64,000 nucleotides of DNA from Brachionus manjavacas (GCA_019054805.1 JAHQIY010000003.1:186001-250000); one strand, 5' to 3'. Counted from the first letter of the stretch, positions 47,201-58,449 are shown. Translations and numbers: made by a program. The notes: a model not told the origin generated them from the letters alone.

Positions 47201-50200
47201 TTTTTTTTTACATTTTTTTTGCTTGATATCTGTGCCTGTTAAGTATGCTATTTTCTTCAAGTTTAAGTTTAAAGGTTGATCAACAGGCTAGTTCTCTTGT
47301 ATAGACTTTAATAGACCTATTAACTCTTGAATTATTTCAATTGAAAACAAATAAATCATTAAAACACACTATCAAAATATTTTATGTAAATAATTGTTAA
47401 AAATAAAGAAAAAATTTATTCATTTAATTAATTATTTGATTTGTAAAAGTTTTTGTTAACCAAATTAAATTTATCAAATATTTTAATTGACCTTAAAAAT
47501 TATATTTATATTTTTTAAAATAAATGTTTAGAAATGATTGAAAGATAAAATAATAACAAAAGTTATTAATTTATTTTGGGAAAAAATCATAAAAAGTTAG
47601 CTCCTCAAACTTTGTTTTTGTTTTTGGTACTGTTGTGATCCAGTCACAACTACACTCAGTTTCTTTTGTTCTTTTTCTCTAGTCCTTTACAAACATGTTT
47701 TCATTTTTCTGCAGCTGAATCACATGTTCTAGCTACTATATAAACCACTACCTCTTTTGTTATAACTTTGGATTCCATTTAAATAAACTTTAACTAAATT
47801 GAATTGTTTTATTTATTTCTTGGCTTAAATCCCTTAAGTCCAAAACCGAGACTTTCCAGTACAATTAAATAATTTTTATTTATTAAATTGTATTAGAGGT
47901 TTCTTATTTTATTTTAATTTTAAATAGTGGTAGGAGTAGTAGTGAGCGAGTGGGCTGACAAGGCACACTAAGACAGCTGATGTAATTGATTGTTGCTGAT
48001 CCAACAAATAGTTTCATTTGCTAGCGGTTCTGTTGAAAAAACAGTTATCTCTATGCTAGAGCCTTGAGATTTCTTTGAGATATTTGAAACAGTGACCTTG
48101 GTTTTTTGTGACATTAAAATTGGTGCTTTTTTCAACCAATTCTATTCCATGCATGAACATGTATAAATGAGTTAGGCCCCCTCTTTTTCTTCTTTCTACT
48201 AGATTTTGAATGTTCAAAGCCTTCAATCTGCTTTCTAACGGTTTGTTTCCAATTAAAGAAGCAAATTTCGTAGCTCTGCGTTCAATTCTTTTAACATTCT
48301 CACAGTCAGACTTAAGAATTGGAGACCATACAGGCACCGCAATTTCCAAAAGAGGACATACAAAATTTAAATACAGAGATCTAAATAACTTACAATCAAA
48401 GCGAGTGAATGATTTCCTGATGCGACCTAACATTTGACTATATTTAATTGTAGCCTCTATGACTTGATTTTTCCGTCTCAGATTTGTATTGGAAATAGCT
48501 CAAAGATCTCTTTCGGTTTCTGACGTTGATAACTGCTAAGCATTTATAAAATAAGAGAATTCTTTGTTTTTATGGCCATAATGCATAGCCACACATTTTG
48601 ATGTGTTGAAGAGAAGAAGCCAATCTTGAGTCCACTTGAAAACTAAATCTAAATCTGATCGTCTAGTTTCGCTGCGCTTATTTCTGAAGCCATTTGCGAA
48701 AAAAATTTAGTATCATTTTGACATCATTCTCTATTCCCTTTGGGAGATCATTGATTTACAAAACGAACATTAGTGGAACAATCACAAGATAAACTAGGAA
48801 CATTGTCCATTTGAAATATTTTAAAACCAAAGTTTAGCTGGCTAGATAAAAATCTGTGTTGAAACCTAAATAAGCAATATATCGTTATGTTCAAATTTTG
48901 AAAAGTCAAATTTAAGCAGTTTAAACAAGGCAGAATAAAATAAATTAAAGAGTTTCTGAATTGTTGTTTTTAGTTGCATGTATGTGAAAGTATGAAGGAA
49001 TAAACGTTTTTACAAAAGTTGAGAGATAGAATAGATTTTTACTTGAAAAATTTTCCTTTTAACTGTTGATATACAGTGGTGATTTGATAACAGTATTTTA
49101 CGAAAAATTACGTAAAATATCGTTAATTAACAAAATTTTACCAGATTTTACGTAAATTAACGTAAAATCTGAAAAGTGAGAAAGAGTTATTTTACGAAAA
49201 ATTGCGTAAATTTTCAGAATTTTGAGATAATTTTGGTTAAATTTGGTGAAATTCAAAACGGCCAATTTAAAATTCAAAATTTTTGAAAAGATGTCTTTTT
49301 TTTTTCCGAAAAATCGAAAATTTTAAATAGATTTTTTTTAATAAATTGGTTAAAAAAATAGTTATTTTTAAATTGTTATAAAAAAATCTATTTTAAATTT
49401 TCGATTGAATATAAATTTTAGACAGAATGAATATTTTTATCAAATAAAATCAAATTATTTTTGTAAAAAAAGGAGAAACAAAATTTTAAATTTTTCATAA
49501 AAAATGACGTCATTTTGATCATTTTTGTCCTTTCAGTCTAATTATGTTAAATATTTTATTTTTTGGGGTAAATGGGTGGGATTTTTGGGTATTGAGGTGA
49601 TACCTCATTAACCCATAAAAAATAACAACATTAGACAACGGACCCATCGGCTATCTTAAAATTCTAGTTAAATTATTTTCTATTAATCAAGACCCGCTGA
49701 AAACGATAAGCAAATAAGGTCGGTTCAAACTTGTTCCGTCATCGGATCAAAAATTGTCAAACATAATTACTAATTTGAAAAATTCTACCAAACTAGCCGA
49801 AAAAAAACTTTGAATTAAAAAAAAAAGGTTTAAAAATTTTTTAAAAATATTTCAAATATATATTTGGATTCCTCTCTTCAAGATCTACAAGAATATGTGG
49901 GGTTGTTTAAAAAAAATAAAACGACTGAAATAATTTCGGTTTTTCAAATTACTTCACCCAATTTACATTAAATACATTTAGGCTGTGAATTAATTTTAAT
50001 CTTTTAAAGGATCAATAAGCTTAATAAAAGAAAAAGCGTCTTTTCATCCGTCAATAGACGAATCAATCACAGACTTAAAGGACAAAATATACGAACTGAG
50101 AAAGATTTGCACAAATTGGATAAAAAGCATTGAAACCGATTTAATTCCAAACTTGTCCAGCGACCCGAACAACGCATCATTGGCTAAAATAGAGAGAAAT

Positions 50201-53200
50201 GTCAACGAAATTTTGCGAGTGTCGTACATTTTTGGAATTGAGCTGCAAAACGATATCCTTAAGTTCATGACACAAAACCGTGCAAAATCGTTTGCCCAAG
50301 GGCTGGCCGAGTTCTCGATCCAATGGTGTGATTATATAGTGAGCAAAACAGACCGCGGAAAAGGCAGAACAACTAGACCGTGGGCTGCCAATAAAGGCCT
50401 TCATTTGGTGCAAGTAGCAGTGGCCCACTCTGTTCATTTGAGTGGTTGGGAATTTTCGCGTTTGGTTCAGGCTATCGAAAGATGCTTTTCTCATTTGATC
50501 GGCGACAATGAACACGACAGTGACTGCCTCTTAAAACCATTGGCACGAAATATTAGTACTAGTAGCCGGAGTCTAAATTTTTCACCTAAAATAACAAACA
50601 AGTCTCTTCCTCCGCGAAACCGTTTCGAAGAAGCTTGTCAAGAATTTGATCAAGAAATTGAAAGAAGAAGATTTAAAGAGCGAAGCATAGGAAAAATTCT
50701 ACAGATAAACAGACAAGACTGGATAATAGCTGGAACTGAGGTTCAGTTTAGATGGCAATTGGGGCTTTTGATTGGAGAGGGGAGCTTTGGAAAAGTGTAC
50801 TCGTGTGTCAATTTGGACACATGGGAACCGATGGCTCTCAAAATCATTGAGTTCAAAAGCAACACCGACATACAAAATTTGCAGGAGATAGCAGACGAAA
50901 TAAATAATGTGGTGGACATAAATCATGAAAATTTGGTCAAAGTGTACGGATCCGAGCTTCACAGGAAGGAAATATTCATTTTTATGGAATTTTGCGGAGA
51001 CCAATGCACTTTGGATCGACTCAGTCGAGATGCGTCCGGTCTGCCAGAAAATTTAGTTAGAAAATACACAAAATCGCTGCTAAAAGGCGTAGAATATTTA
51101 CACGAAAAAAACATTATTCACCGTGATATCAAAGGAGCAAATATATTTCTGAAATCAACAGATAATAGACACCCCGAAAAGGTTGTGCTTAAGTTAGGAG
51201 ATTTTGGTTGTTCCATTAGACTCAAAGACCCGATCGGAACTGCTAGCAGGGATCAAGCAACTGGTCTACGAGGAACTTATGGTAAATTTAGAAAATAGTT
51301 TTTTGATTTTATTCTATTTAAGAATTAAAAAAAAAATTTCACAATTAACTCTTGCCTCCTATTCTAAAATACAAGGCTAACTTTAGGGTTCATTTCTTTT
51401 GGGGTTGTAAGAAGTAAATAACATAAATTGTAGCTTAATGAATTGAATGCTTTAATAAAATTAGAATTTTGATGTCAAAATATTTGAATTTTTTACTTGT
51501 AAAAAAGGATCTGACTTGAGAAAAGTGTTAAAATTGAACATGTTTTTGAACAATATTATAAAATTTCGGAAAAGAAATATTTTTTTAAATTATTAAGTGA
51601 CTAAATTTCAAATGTAAATAATTTCAGATTTTAAAAATAAATTGGATTAAGTTTAAAAATAAAATAAAAAAGTTTTGTTAACAAATATGTTACACAAAAA
51701 GAAGTCACTCTTTCTAAGAGAAAATTTATCAAAACCATCGCTTAAAAGTATACATGTCACGATTCACAAAAGTTAGAAGCTTCTGGATGCTGACATAGGG
51801 CTTTGTGAACTTGATTTTAATTCACTCATTTCAATTCATGCAAACTCTAATAACTTTGGAACGGGAAGTGATAGAATTTTTCTGCCAAAGGTTACATATT
51901 GTAACAATTTTATTTTGTTACACGTAAAATTTATTGTTACTTTGCAAAATTTGCACACCATTTATGAAGATACCCGATCTACGCTGCATTGTTTTTGCAG
52001 ATTTGATCATCATAAATAGAGCTTTGTCTAAGAGAATCGATAGATTCTATATTCTAATACATTTATATTTATATTTGTATTTAATTATTTCAAAGAATTA
52101 GTAAAATCAAATCAACAACGATCAAACTTTTTCAATAACAGAATATTCAATTTCTGAAACAAATTACCATGTGAATTAAAAAACGCTAAGTCGCTTAATT
52201 TATTCAAAAACGCTATTGATAAAAATAATGTGGGTCTTGTAGTTTTGATGGACAATTGTCCATGGACAATTTTTCGATTAGATGGACAAATTATAATTTT
52301 TTCTGTCCACCTATTATTTCACTTAAATAATAGTCGTTTAATAGCCATAGTCGTTTAACTATGGCAAAATGAAGACTTTTTATTTATACTTTAAAAATTC
52401 TTTGATTTTTTTCTAAGTAATTTTTTCTATGTAAAAATTTTCCATGGTATATTTCTACAAAAAAATTGTCTATTTTCTCAAACAATTTTTATATGGTTTG
52501 ATATGTTCCTAAATTTAAATTCAATTTGAAACTAATATTTATAAATTTATCTGCATAAAATTTATTTAAATGCAACTTGGGATTCACTAAAATAAAAAGG
52601 TTTTTTGGTTTAAAGGGTATTTATTTCAATTTATTTTAATTTTTTTCTAAAAAATTTCTTTATTTTTTAGTTATTTTTAGTTTTTATGTATCAAAATTTT
52701 CAAATTATATTTATTTTTATTCTATTGTCTTTTTTTTGTGGCTCAGCCCACGTTTTAGCTTGTGGGTTTCCACACTACAAATTTGTTACTACTACTTTTT
52801 CATTCTGAAACTAAACTCGGTAATCAATACCATGTTTTAGCATGAAAGGATTACAGTAATTCTAATTTTATTACTGAGATTAGAAGACAAGAGTTCATGT
52901 TTTTTTTATTAAAATTTTACTTATTTTAAAATTGAAGCTTTTATGGCACCTGAAGTAATGGCCTCCGGTGGTTTAAAAGATGAAGGCTATACTTATTCAG
53001 CTGACATATGGAGTGTTGGGTGTGTTGTTATTGAAATGTTTACAGGAAAGCGGCCATGGCATCCATTCAAAGATGAGGCTATACTGTTTAAAGTACACTT
53101 GTCCAGTGAAAGTGAAAAAAAGCCTTCTTATCCAGCTCCCATTTCTGAAGAAGCAAACCAATTTCTTAATTTTTGTTTTGAATTCGAACCAGATAAGCGT

Positions 53201-53269
53201 TTGTTAGCTGACCAATTGTTAGAGCTAAGTTTTGCAAAAGTTGTGGATGAAGATTCTGTTTATGATTAA
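40258..53269 (+). CDS. MAP3K4: MAP3K4/MEKK4-like kinase, copy B (spliced gene)
   Basis: Exons 40258-41263, 44817-47156, 50010-51281 and 52938-53269, joined in phase 1 at every junction with GT-AG borders. They give 1649 aa, close to the length of human MAP3K4. The start is the first ATG of the open frame, followed by an acidic low-complexity N-terminus (DDDENEVQEDDDDDD) and a basic Lys/Arg stretch that could be a nuclear localisation signal. Kinase motifs: GEGSFG near residue 1371, Lys of MALK near 1393, HRD near 1486, DFG near 1513, and APE at the start of the last exon. The family acts on MAP2Ks of the p38/JNK pathways. It diverges in transcription from copy A. Confidence 0.93.
42820..43012 (-). 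other. Exon-like open segment of unknown origin
   Basis: On the minus strand it follows a CACAG acceptor-like site and is open for about 64 codons, rich in Ser/Glu then Pro: TSSEDTELSSEEAYEV, then PRPTRPISPSDF, then SKKRAALNNNQYDADHVHE. The composition is protein-like compared with the flanks. I do not recognise it; it could be a remnant of a transposon accessory protein or a host exon. Confidence 0.3.
43084..43420. mobile_element. Mutator-like MITE with long inverted repeats
   Basis: The left arm 43084-43166 (GGTCTAGTAGGTTAGGTGAA onward) pairs with the right arm 43336-43420 as imperfect inverted repeats of about 84 bp, leaving a loop of about 170 bp. It is flanked by a perfect 9-bp direct repeat GAAAAACTT (43075-43083 and 43421-43429). 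Long inverted repeats and 9-bp target duplications are typical of Mutator-like elements. It has no coding capacity. Confidence 0.82.
44084..44290 (+). mobile_element. Short 5'-truncated LINE insertion
   Basis: 207 bp bounded by the direct repeat TAATAACTCTTTCC (44070-44083 and 44290-44303, sharing one ambiguous base). It ends with an AAAT-repeat tail (TTTAAATAAATAAATAAAT) and has an internal run of 23 A. The 3' region reads AAGAAGGCTATGCCATTC and GCTGCCCTGGAAATTCCCC, like the 3' UTR of CR1/L2-type LINEs. Confidence 0.8.
44557..44731 (+). repeat. ATTAT microsatellite, 35 units
   Basis: A perfect pentanucleotide tandem repeat of 175 bp in intron 1 of copy B, ending 86 bp before exon 2. No interruption is visible. 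Confidence 0.97.
44817..47156 (+). CDS. MAP3K4: Kinase copy B, exon 2
   Basis: 2340 nt, after GTAAAG and before GTAACT, opening with GRFLGFAKRPEY. It is longer than the copy A exon by 48 codons, mainly in acidic/serine linkers (for example around 45300-45400 and 46310-46380). Conserved helical blocks are the same as in copy A. GC content is visibly higher than in the AT-rich copy A exon, with many G/C third positions, so the two copies have drifted in codon usage outside the identical patches. It starts 86 bp downstream of the ATTAT microsatellite. Confidence 0.9.
47631..47858 (+). mobile_element. Solo LTR
   Basis: Starts TGTTGTGATC, ends GACTTTCCA (TG...CA), and is flanked by a perfect 4-bp direct repeat GTAC (47627-47630 and 47859-47862). 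Inside are a TATATAAA promoter-like box near 47737 and an AATAAA near 47781 in the right order for an LTR. No internal element sequence is adjacent, as expected after LTR-LTR recombination. A 4-bp duplication fits Ty3/gypsy or BEL. Confidence 0.75.
47870..48700 (-). mobile_element. LINE 3' half (reverse transcriptase C-terminal region)
   Basis: The best open part, 48056-48433, encodes YLNFVCPLLEIAVPVWSPIL, RRATKFASLIG and RLKALNIQNLVERRKRG, the conserved region after the RT palm in CR1/Jockey-type LINEs. Upstream on the minus strand WLLLFNTSKCVAMHYG and IEATIKYSQMLGRIRKSF are in frames broken by stops. The catalytic box is not present. A 3' UTR-like stretch with an ATAAA-rich tail lies at about 47875-48055, next to the solo LTR. 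Confidence 0.78.
50010..51281 (+). CDS. MAP3K4: Kinase copy B, exon 3
   Basis: 1272 nt from GSISLIKEKASFHPSID to RGTY. Carries the pre-kinase block with SKTDRGKGRTTRPWA, the linker, the P-loop, the VxAxK-type lysine (MALK), the catalytic loop and DFG. Bases 50747 to about 51335 are identical to copy A, across the splice donor and into the intron; 50303-50400 is a second identical patch. Confidence 0.93.
51282..52937 (+). other. Copy B intron 3
   Basis: The first ~50 bases are identical to copy A intron 3; the rest is unrelated to it. No gene or clear element is recognisable. The segment about 51755-51800 (AGAAGCTTCTGGATGCTGA) resembles 56878-56900, so a decayed LTR is possible. Confidence 0.5.
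52938..53269 (+). CDS. MAP3K4: Kinase copy B, last exon
   Basis: 332 nt after GAAG, starting FMAPEVMASGG, with DIWSVGCVVIEM, GKRPWH and the final ADQLLELSF. Stop TAA at 53267-53269. The first ~115 bases are close to copy A but with several substitutions; the tail is diverged. Confidence 0.92.
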
Positions 53270-53338
53270 AATTATATTTGTAAATAGTTTACAACGATAG
53301 ATCGGTATTTAAATCGTTGATTTTTCTTATTTATTTTA

Positions 53339-53344
53339 AATAAA
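53339..53344 (+). terminator. Polyadenylation signal AATAAA for kinase copy B
   Basis: Canonical hexamer 70 bases after the stop codon. In sequence this AT-rich a chance match is likely enough that the call stays moderate. Confidence 0.45.
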
Positions 53345-54251
53345 TTATTGTTCTCAAAAAAGTTGTATTTCAATCATTAACAATTATTTTAAAAAATTAC
53401 TGTTAAACATTTAAAAAAAAATTGATTAGCAAAAACTAAAGCTATAAAATAAATAAATTCATGTATTAAGAGAATAGATCGAATATTGATATAAACAGTA
53501 TTAAGTTGTTATTTTTTAACTTAATAATATATAAAATAATATAAGTTACAACAAGCTAGCAAGCTAGACTTGAGAAGATGGGAAACAGTAGGATCCCATC
53601 TATGGTAACCGTGGTATGTAATAATAACAATAACAAAAAAAAAAAACTATATTACTTCATACTTTCATATACTACATATATTAGATCAGCATTGCATTTT
53701 GAATTTTAAATTAATCTTTTTCTTTTTTCTCCTTTTTTCTTCTTTTTTTATTCTTTCTACTAGTTAGATTTTTAGACTGATCCAATCAAGCAAATTAATC
53801 AGATTAATCGAGCTTCATAAGATTCCAATCAAGGTAACTCAAATTCTTTTCTTTTTTTTATTTTTTTTTATTTTTAATCCGATCTGGTGGTATGACCCAT
53901 TCTGTTAACTTTTATGATTTTTATTGATAAAATTTTGAAAATTGTTATTTATTAAAAAATTTTTCACATATGTTGCTTTGCTTTAATTTGCTTCAAACTT
54001 AACCGCCGCCTAATTTTAAATGTTAAATTGAAAAAAATTAATTTTCTGTTTATTAAAAAAAATGCTCTCAAATCATTCTTGATCTAAAATTCTGAAACAC
54101 TAACTCTTAATGAAAAAATAAAAGTTGCTTTTAAAACTGTATTGATTAATTTTCACTTCTCTTTAAATATTTTAAATAACTGGTGTTTTTACAAAAAGGT
54201 CGATCATTAGTTGACAAGCTGATGAATAAGTGATTATTCAGGGCAACATAT
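53345..54251. other. AT-rich intergenic sequence after copy B
   Basis: No coding sequence, structured RNA or element recognised. Confidence 0.5.
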
Positions 54252-54428
54252 CTAACAGATTCCCGGTGTATTGGAGTCTAGCACGTAACCTTTTTCTTGC
54301 ATCACTAGTTGAAGATCTCTTATCTTCATCTCATTTGCGTCGAATTCCATCAATAGCTTGCTTTTCACTTCCGTTGTCAAACTCTGATCAACTGTTTTAA
54401 TTGCTTTTCTCTGACTTGTGGTAGCCAT
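54252..54428 (-). pseudogene. Start of a gag ORF (minus strand), 58 codons
   Basis: An ATG ORF with helical composition (MATTSQRKAIKTVDQS; MEFDANEMKIRDLQLV) that ends at TAG. It begins a few bases after a primer-binding-site-like motif TTGGGATAGCGATAAGG (minus strand, 54429-54446), similar to the TTGGTAGCAGCGATAA before the gag ATG at 57141. The position suggests the first codons of gag of an LTR element. The rest is gone. Confidence 0.45.
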
Positions 54429-54724
54429 CCCTTATCGCTATCCCAAGTTTTGTATTATGGGACAATAGAAAGTTTGTAAAATTAATTCTTTATAGTTGAT
54501 ATGATGATATATAACAATAAAAAAAGTTGCTTATATAATGAATTATGAACGTTACAAGATTCTTTAAAAGAATATAGATGCATTTTTTAATAAGGTAAAA
54601 TGAATTTTTTATTTTTTGAAAAGGTTATTGTTGATGAAATATTCAAGACATCAACTCATAATATGACATGTACACCTTAACGCATTAATTTTATTTTGGT
54701 TTATTTCGCTCTTAATAAATTAAT

Positions 54725-54960
54725 CAATGCATTTCAATGATACAAAATCTGGCTCTCCAGCCCAAGAGTGTTCGCTTCCCGGGTAGTCTGCCCATTTTAC
54801 AAAGTATTCTTTAATTCCTTTTCTTGTTTGATCTTTATTATTTTTTCAATTTCATAAATAGCTTCGTTCTGTCCAGCGTTATGAGGTCCTACTTTCAACT
54901 TGTTGAGCGGAAACGATGGAAATAATGTTACCACACCTGAACTATTTTACATATCAGAGA
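54725..54960 (-). pseudogene. Chromodomain end of a chromovirus polyprotein
   Basis: Minus-strand translation gives AIYEIEKIIK, a frameshift, then KEYFVKWADYPGSEHSWAGE. This is the first strand and core of a chromodomain (aromatic plus VKW, YP, W). The plus-strand element at 59690 encodes KEYFVKWADYPESDNSWVRE, so both are one family. Chromodomains at the integrase C-terminus define the chromovirus branch of Ty3/gypsy and direct integration to marked chromatin. Downstream on this strand come an LTR-like stretch and then the gag start at 54428. Confidence 0.7.
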
Positions 54961-57112
54961 ATTTTGTCCATTTTGGCTGAGAAGACAGAGTACCAATTCT
55001 AACAGTACTAGGAATTAAACCGATCGGTTTTGCTGGTTATTTCAAAAGTGGTTTTAGTCTTCATTCTTAAAGGGATCAAGTGATTTAAAAGTCTTGAATT
55101 AAATCCAAAACACAAAATCCATTGCCAGTCCTAAATATTCTCAATTTAAGAAGGCTAAAAAAATAAAAATATACAAAAAAATTATTAATCCATTGCCAGT
55201 CCTTAATATTCTCACATACATGGAGATTAATTTCTCTAAACAGGATGAGGTGTTGAAAAAAGATTTTCCAAAACAGACAACTCAAAAAACTGCGTTTTTG
55301 GCATTACTAATTGATAGCAAATGATCGCAATACGCTTTGTCAAGGGAAAACGTCCCACCTTCCGCACTGACTAAAAAAAAACCGAATGACTTCCGATTTT
55401 CATTATGCCTAAATTTGTTTGACTAGTAAAAATTAAGAATTTTGGTGAAACAAAATTTGTATCAGCTAATTCATTTTTCTTAATAAGTTTTTGACTTAAT
55501 AAGAGAATGAAATTTTTTTTAATTTTAAGTTTGTTTTTATTTTAATAGCACAAAATGTCAATATTTAAGGCACAATTTTTTAACGATAAATGAGAGAAAA
55601 ACTTTAAATCCGATTTTCAATAAAATAGCAAGAAGTGTGACAAGTTAAAAATCATACTTTTTATATTAAGTAAATTTTTGTAGGATAATTCACTAATTTT
55701 AAAAAAGGTAAAAGAAATTTTTCACGACCATTGGGCATCTAAGAAGTCCTTTTAAAAAAATATGGATATGACTTATATTTTAATGACTTACACTTTTTTA
55801 TCGGACTTTTTAAAAACTCGGAAAAAACCTTCAAGTTTTGTGCTTTCATCTGATTTAAAAATTAATGTGTCGCCCATAATCAGATTGTAAGTTGATCTTT
55901 TCATTTCTTAGAATTAACCTCTTTGAAATAAGTTCTTTTTAAAATTGTATTAATAATTAATAACAGGAGAATTTCTTTGTATTAAAGATATTTAATTAAA
56001 CAACCTTATGAGGATAAAGAATCATATTTGCTAATAAAATTTTGAAAAGGAATCTTATATGATTCATTATTAATTATTTCTCGAACAAAAGCATCCCTCC
56101 AAACTTCAGTGCTGTCTAGCATTTGAACATTTTAATTAATCAAAAAACTCATTTTAAATATTTATTTTTAAAAACAATAAAAATTTTTTATAGATCAAAG
56201 AAAATTTCTAAATAAAAAAAAAAAATAAAAATATTTTAAGTTTTTTTGGTTAAGCAACTTTGAAATGGTTGAATAATTGAATTTATTTCTTTGTTAATAC
56301 AAAGACTTAAAATTTAAAAACTGTTTAAAGATTTGTTATTTAATTTTATATTTGTACATACTAATAATGTTAAAACAGATTAAGCTCTAGAGTGTCTTAA
56401 ACATCGCTTGAACCGCTCATTAACACTACTTAAACCGCATATAAATATTACTTAAGCATTGTTTCGAAATATTGTAAACTTTGTCTAGGGATGAACTGTA
56501 TATAATAAAAAGATAACAACATTTTTAAAAACAATCAAGCAAGGACCCAGAAGGCCGGAGTCTCCTAAAGAGGGGGGGGTAAAAGTCTTTAGTAGCAACC
56601 CGAACAATAAACTATTAAATTCCAATAGATTTTATCTTTAAGTTTTTATGAATCATATTAATAAATCTTTATGACCGATTTAATTCACAACTTATCTTTA
56701 TTAAGATTCTTTATGATTAATGACCTTTTGTTAGTTAAAACTACTGAATATAAATAGAAGTTGTAATTCTTAAAAGGAGAGCTGTAATACATCCTACGTA
56801 TCACTTGATTATCAGCTTCTCAACTGATGCGAAATGATAAGTAAGAATTAATACACTTTTCACTTATCTCAGAAGATAGACGCTTCTAGATGCTGATATA
56901 AACATTTACAAAATAGCTCACATCTTGTCTTAATTATAATCCCGTGTTCTTGACACGAACCCATTGGTATAAATAATAATTCCATTCTCAGTGCTGAAGA
57001 GAGATATTTTAGGAAGAGAGATATAATAATAAATATATTAATTGCTAGAGCTCAACAATTATTTAATAAACTATTCAAAAGTATACTTCTTTTATCATTC
57101 ATTAACCCGCCT
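54961..57112. other. AT-rich sequence with LTR candidates
   Basis: No intact gene. A 26-bp word around ATCCATTGCCAGTCC occurs twice 70 bp apart (about 55117 and 55187). The last few hundred bases before 57114 should include the 5' LTR of the plus-strand chromovirus: TTGGTATAAATAATA near 56966 could be its promoter, and the end is CCTCA followed by the primer-binding-like site. Its 5' limit was not found. Confidence 0.4.
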
Positions 57113-57119
57113 CATATCT

Positions 57120-57130
57120 TGGTAGCAGCG
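57120..57130 (+). promoter_or_regulatory. Primer-binding-site-like motif
   Basis: TGGTAGCAGCG, five bases after an LTR-like CA end and ten bases before the gag ATG. This is the spacing expected for the site where a host tRNA primes minus-strand DNA synthesis. The tRNA was not identified. Confidence 0.5.
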
Positions 57131-57140
57131 ATAATTAATA

Positions 57141-57956
57141 ATGTCCACAATGAGTCTCTTTTCATTGCCAATATCCATGGAATATTGCGAAAGTTTGCCC
57201 GTTCAGGCACTTGTACACATGATAAAAGCTCAGAACCACTTGGAAACCGATTTTCACTACCTTGAAGAAAATATAACATTAGTAAATGGTTCAGAAGTAG
57301 ACAAGCTGATTGATATATAAATCAACAAAGCAAATTACATGACATGTCGCCAATAGAAAAAAGGAATTTCGATAGACGTCCACAGTTTATAATGGATGAT
57401 ATCCCAAAACTATATGTTAACGATAAGAATAAAATTTAGGAATGGATCTACCTTGTCGAAACAGAGGCGGAAGACCAGGGAGTTGATAAAAATAGATTAG
57501 TCACTGCAGTTAACAAATTTTTAAGAGGAAATGATTTGTAATTGGTCAGGAATCTTAAGAAAAAGAAAGAAAACCTGACATGGGTTGAGTTGAAATCTCA
57601 CTTGTTAGCCACTTATTAGCCAGACGATGTCCAAAGAACTTTAAGATCCGAATTAAAGGCAATCAAATTGGACGTGAATTATGAGAAAAATGTCTGAATT
57701 TTAACAAATTGCCAACAAAATCGAAAAAATAGACGAGTTCAAGTTGGTATGGATGTTTTTTGACGCGGTTGACCCCTGCGTTAGAGCTGAGTTAGAAAGC
57801 AAAAATGTCAAGACACTTAACGATGCTATAACTCAAGCTAGGATATTCAGTAGGAGTACGTGGAAAATTAATAAGCCAGTACCCGTTTATTATTCAAAGA
57901 ACAATTATAAGAAGCGCTTAAAATCATTCTATTACTTAAAAGAAAGAAGTAAATAG
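57141..57956 (+). pseudogene. Gag of the chromovirus, broken
   Basis: The ATG-initiated frame (MSTMSLFSLPISMEYCESL) stops after about 60 codons. Later frames give the capsid-like run DDIPKLYVNDKNK, EWIYLVETEAEDQGVDKN and LTWVELKSHLLATY, then VDPCVRAELESKNVKTLNDA in the open piece 57744-57956. There are at least five stops or shifts. The order and composition match the Ty3/gypsy retrotransposon Gag domain. Confidence 0.65.
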
Positions 57957-57989
57957 AGGAAAATACGTAAATAATAAAACAGATAAAAG

Positions 57990-58449
57990 AGGTAAAATTC
58001 CTGTCTTTTACAGATGTAGAAAACCAGGTCACATTAAAGCAGATTGCAAAGTGAAATTGTTTAGCGGCGAGAACAATAACAAATCAAATTATGTAAGGAA
58101 TAAGAACAAAGGAAAATGGAGCAACCCAAATAAATTATACTTTGTAGAAGAAACGGAAGAACTAGAGACATACAATCGTAATCTTGATACTGAATACGTA
58201 TATGTTCGCAAAACAGGTAACTTACTGAGAATAAATGGTCTTGTAGACGGTAAGCCAGTTAAGTTCGCTATCGACAGCGGATGCACAAGCTCTATTATTT
58301 CAAGCAAAACTGTAAATAATTTTGGAAAAAGAATTTTACCATCCAGTTCGAAAATTAAAACAGCTGATAATACAATAAGCATGGTTGTCGGCAAAACAGA
58401 AAAAATAATACTAGACATTCAGAGTCATGTATGCTTTATGGAGTTTTGA
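57990..58449 (+). pseudogene. Zinc knuckle and retropepsin of the chromovirus
   Basis: At 58008-58049 the knuckle reads FYRCRKPGHIKADC, so three of four zinc ligands (C, H, C) remain and the first Cys is replaced by Phe. The protease follows with FAIDSGCTSSIIS at about 58265-58300: the active-site Asp-Ser-Gly is intact, unlike the protease of the tandem units. The frame ends at a TGA at 58447-58449, where the reverse transcriptase should begin. Confidence 0.72.

Larger units (their letters stand above)
47157..50009 (+). other. Copy B intron 2
   Basis: Holds a solo LTR (47631-47858), an antisense LINE (about 47870-48700) and a dispersed ACGTAAATTACG-rich repeat starting at 49073. The rest is AT-rich without genes. 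Confidence 0.75.
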
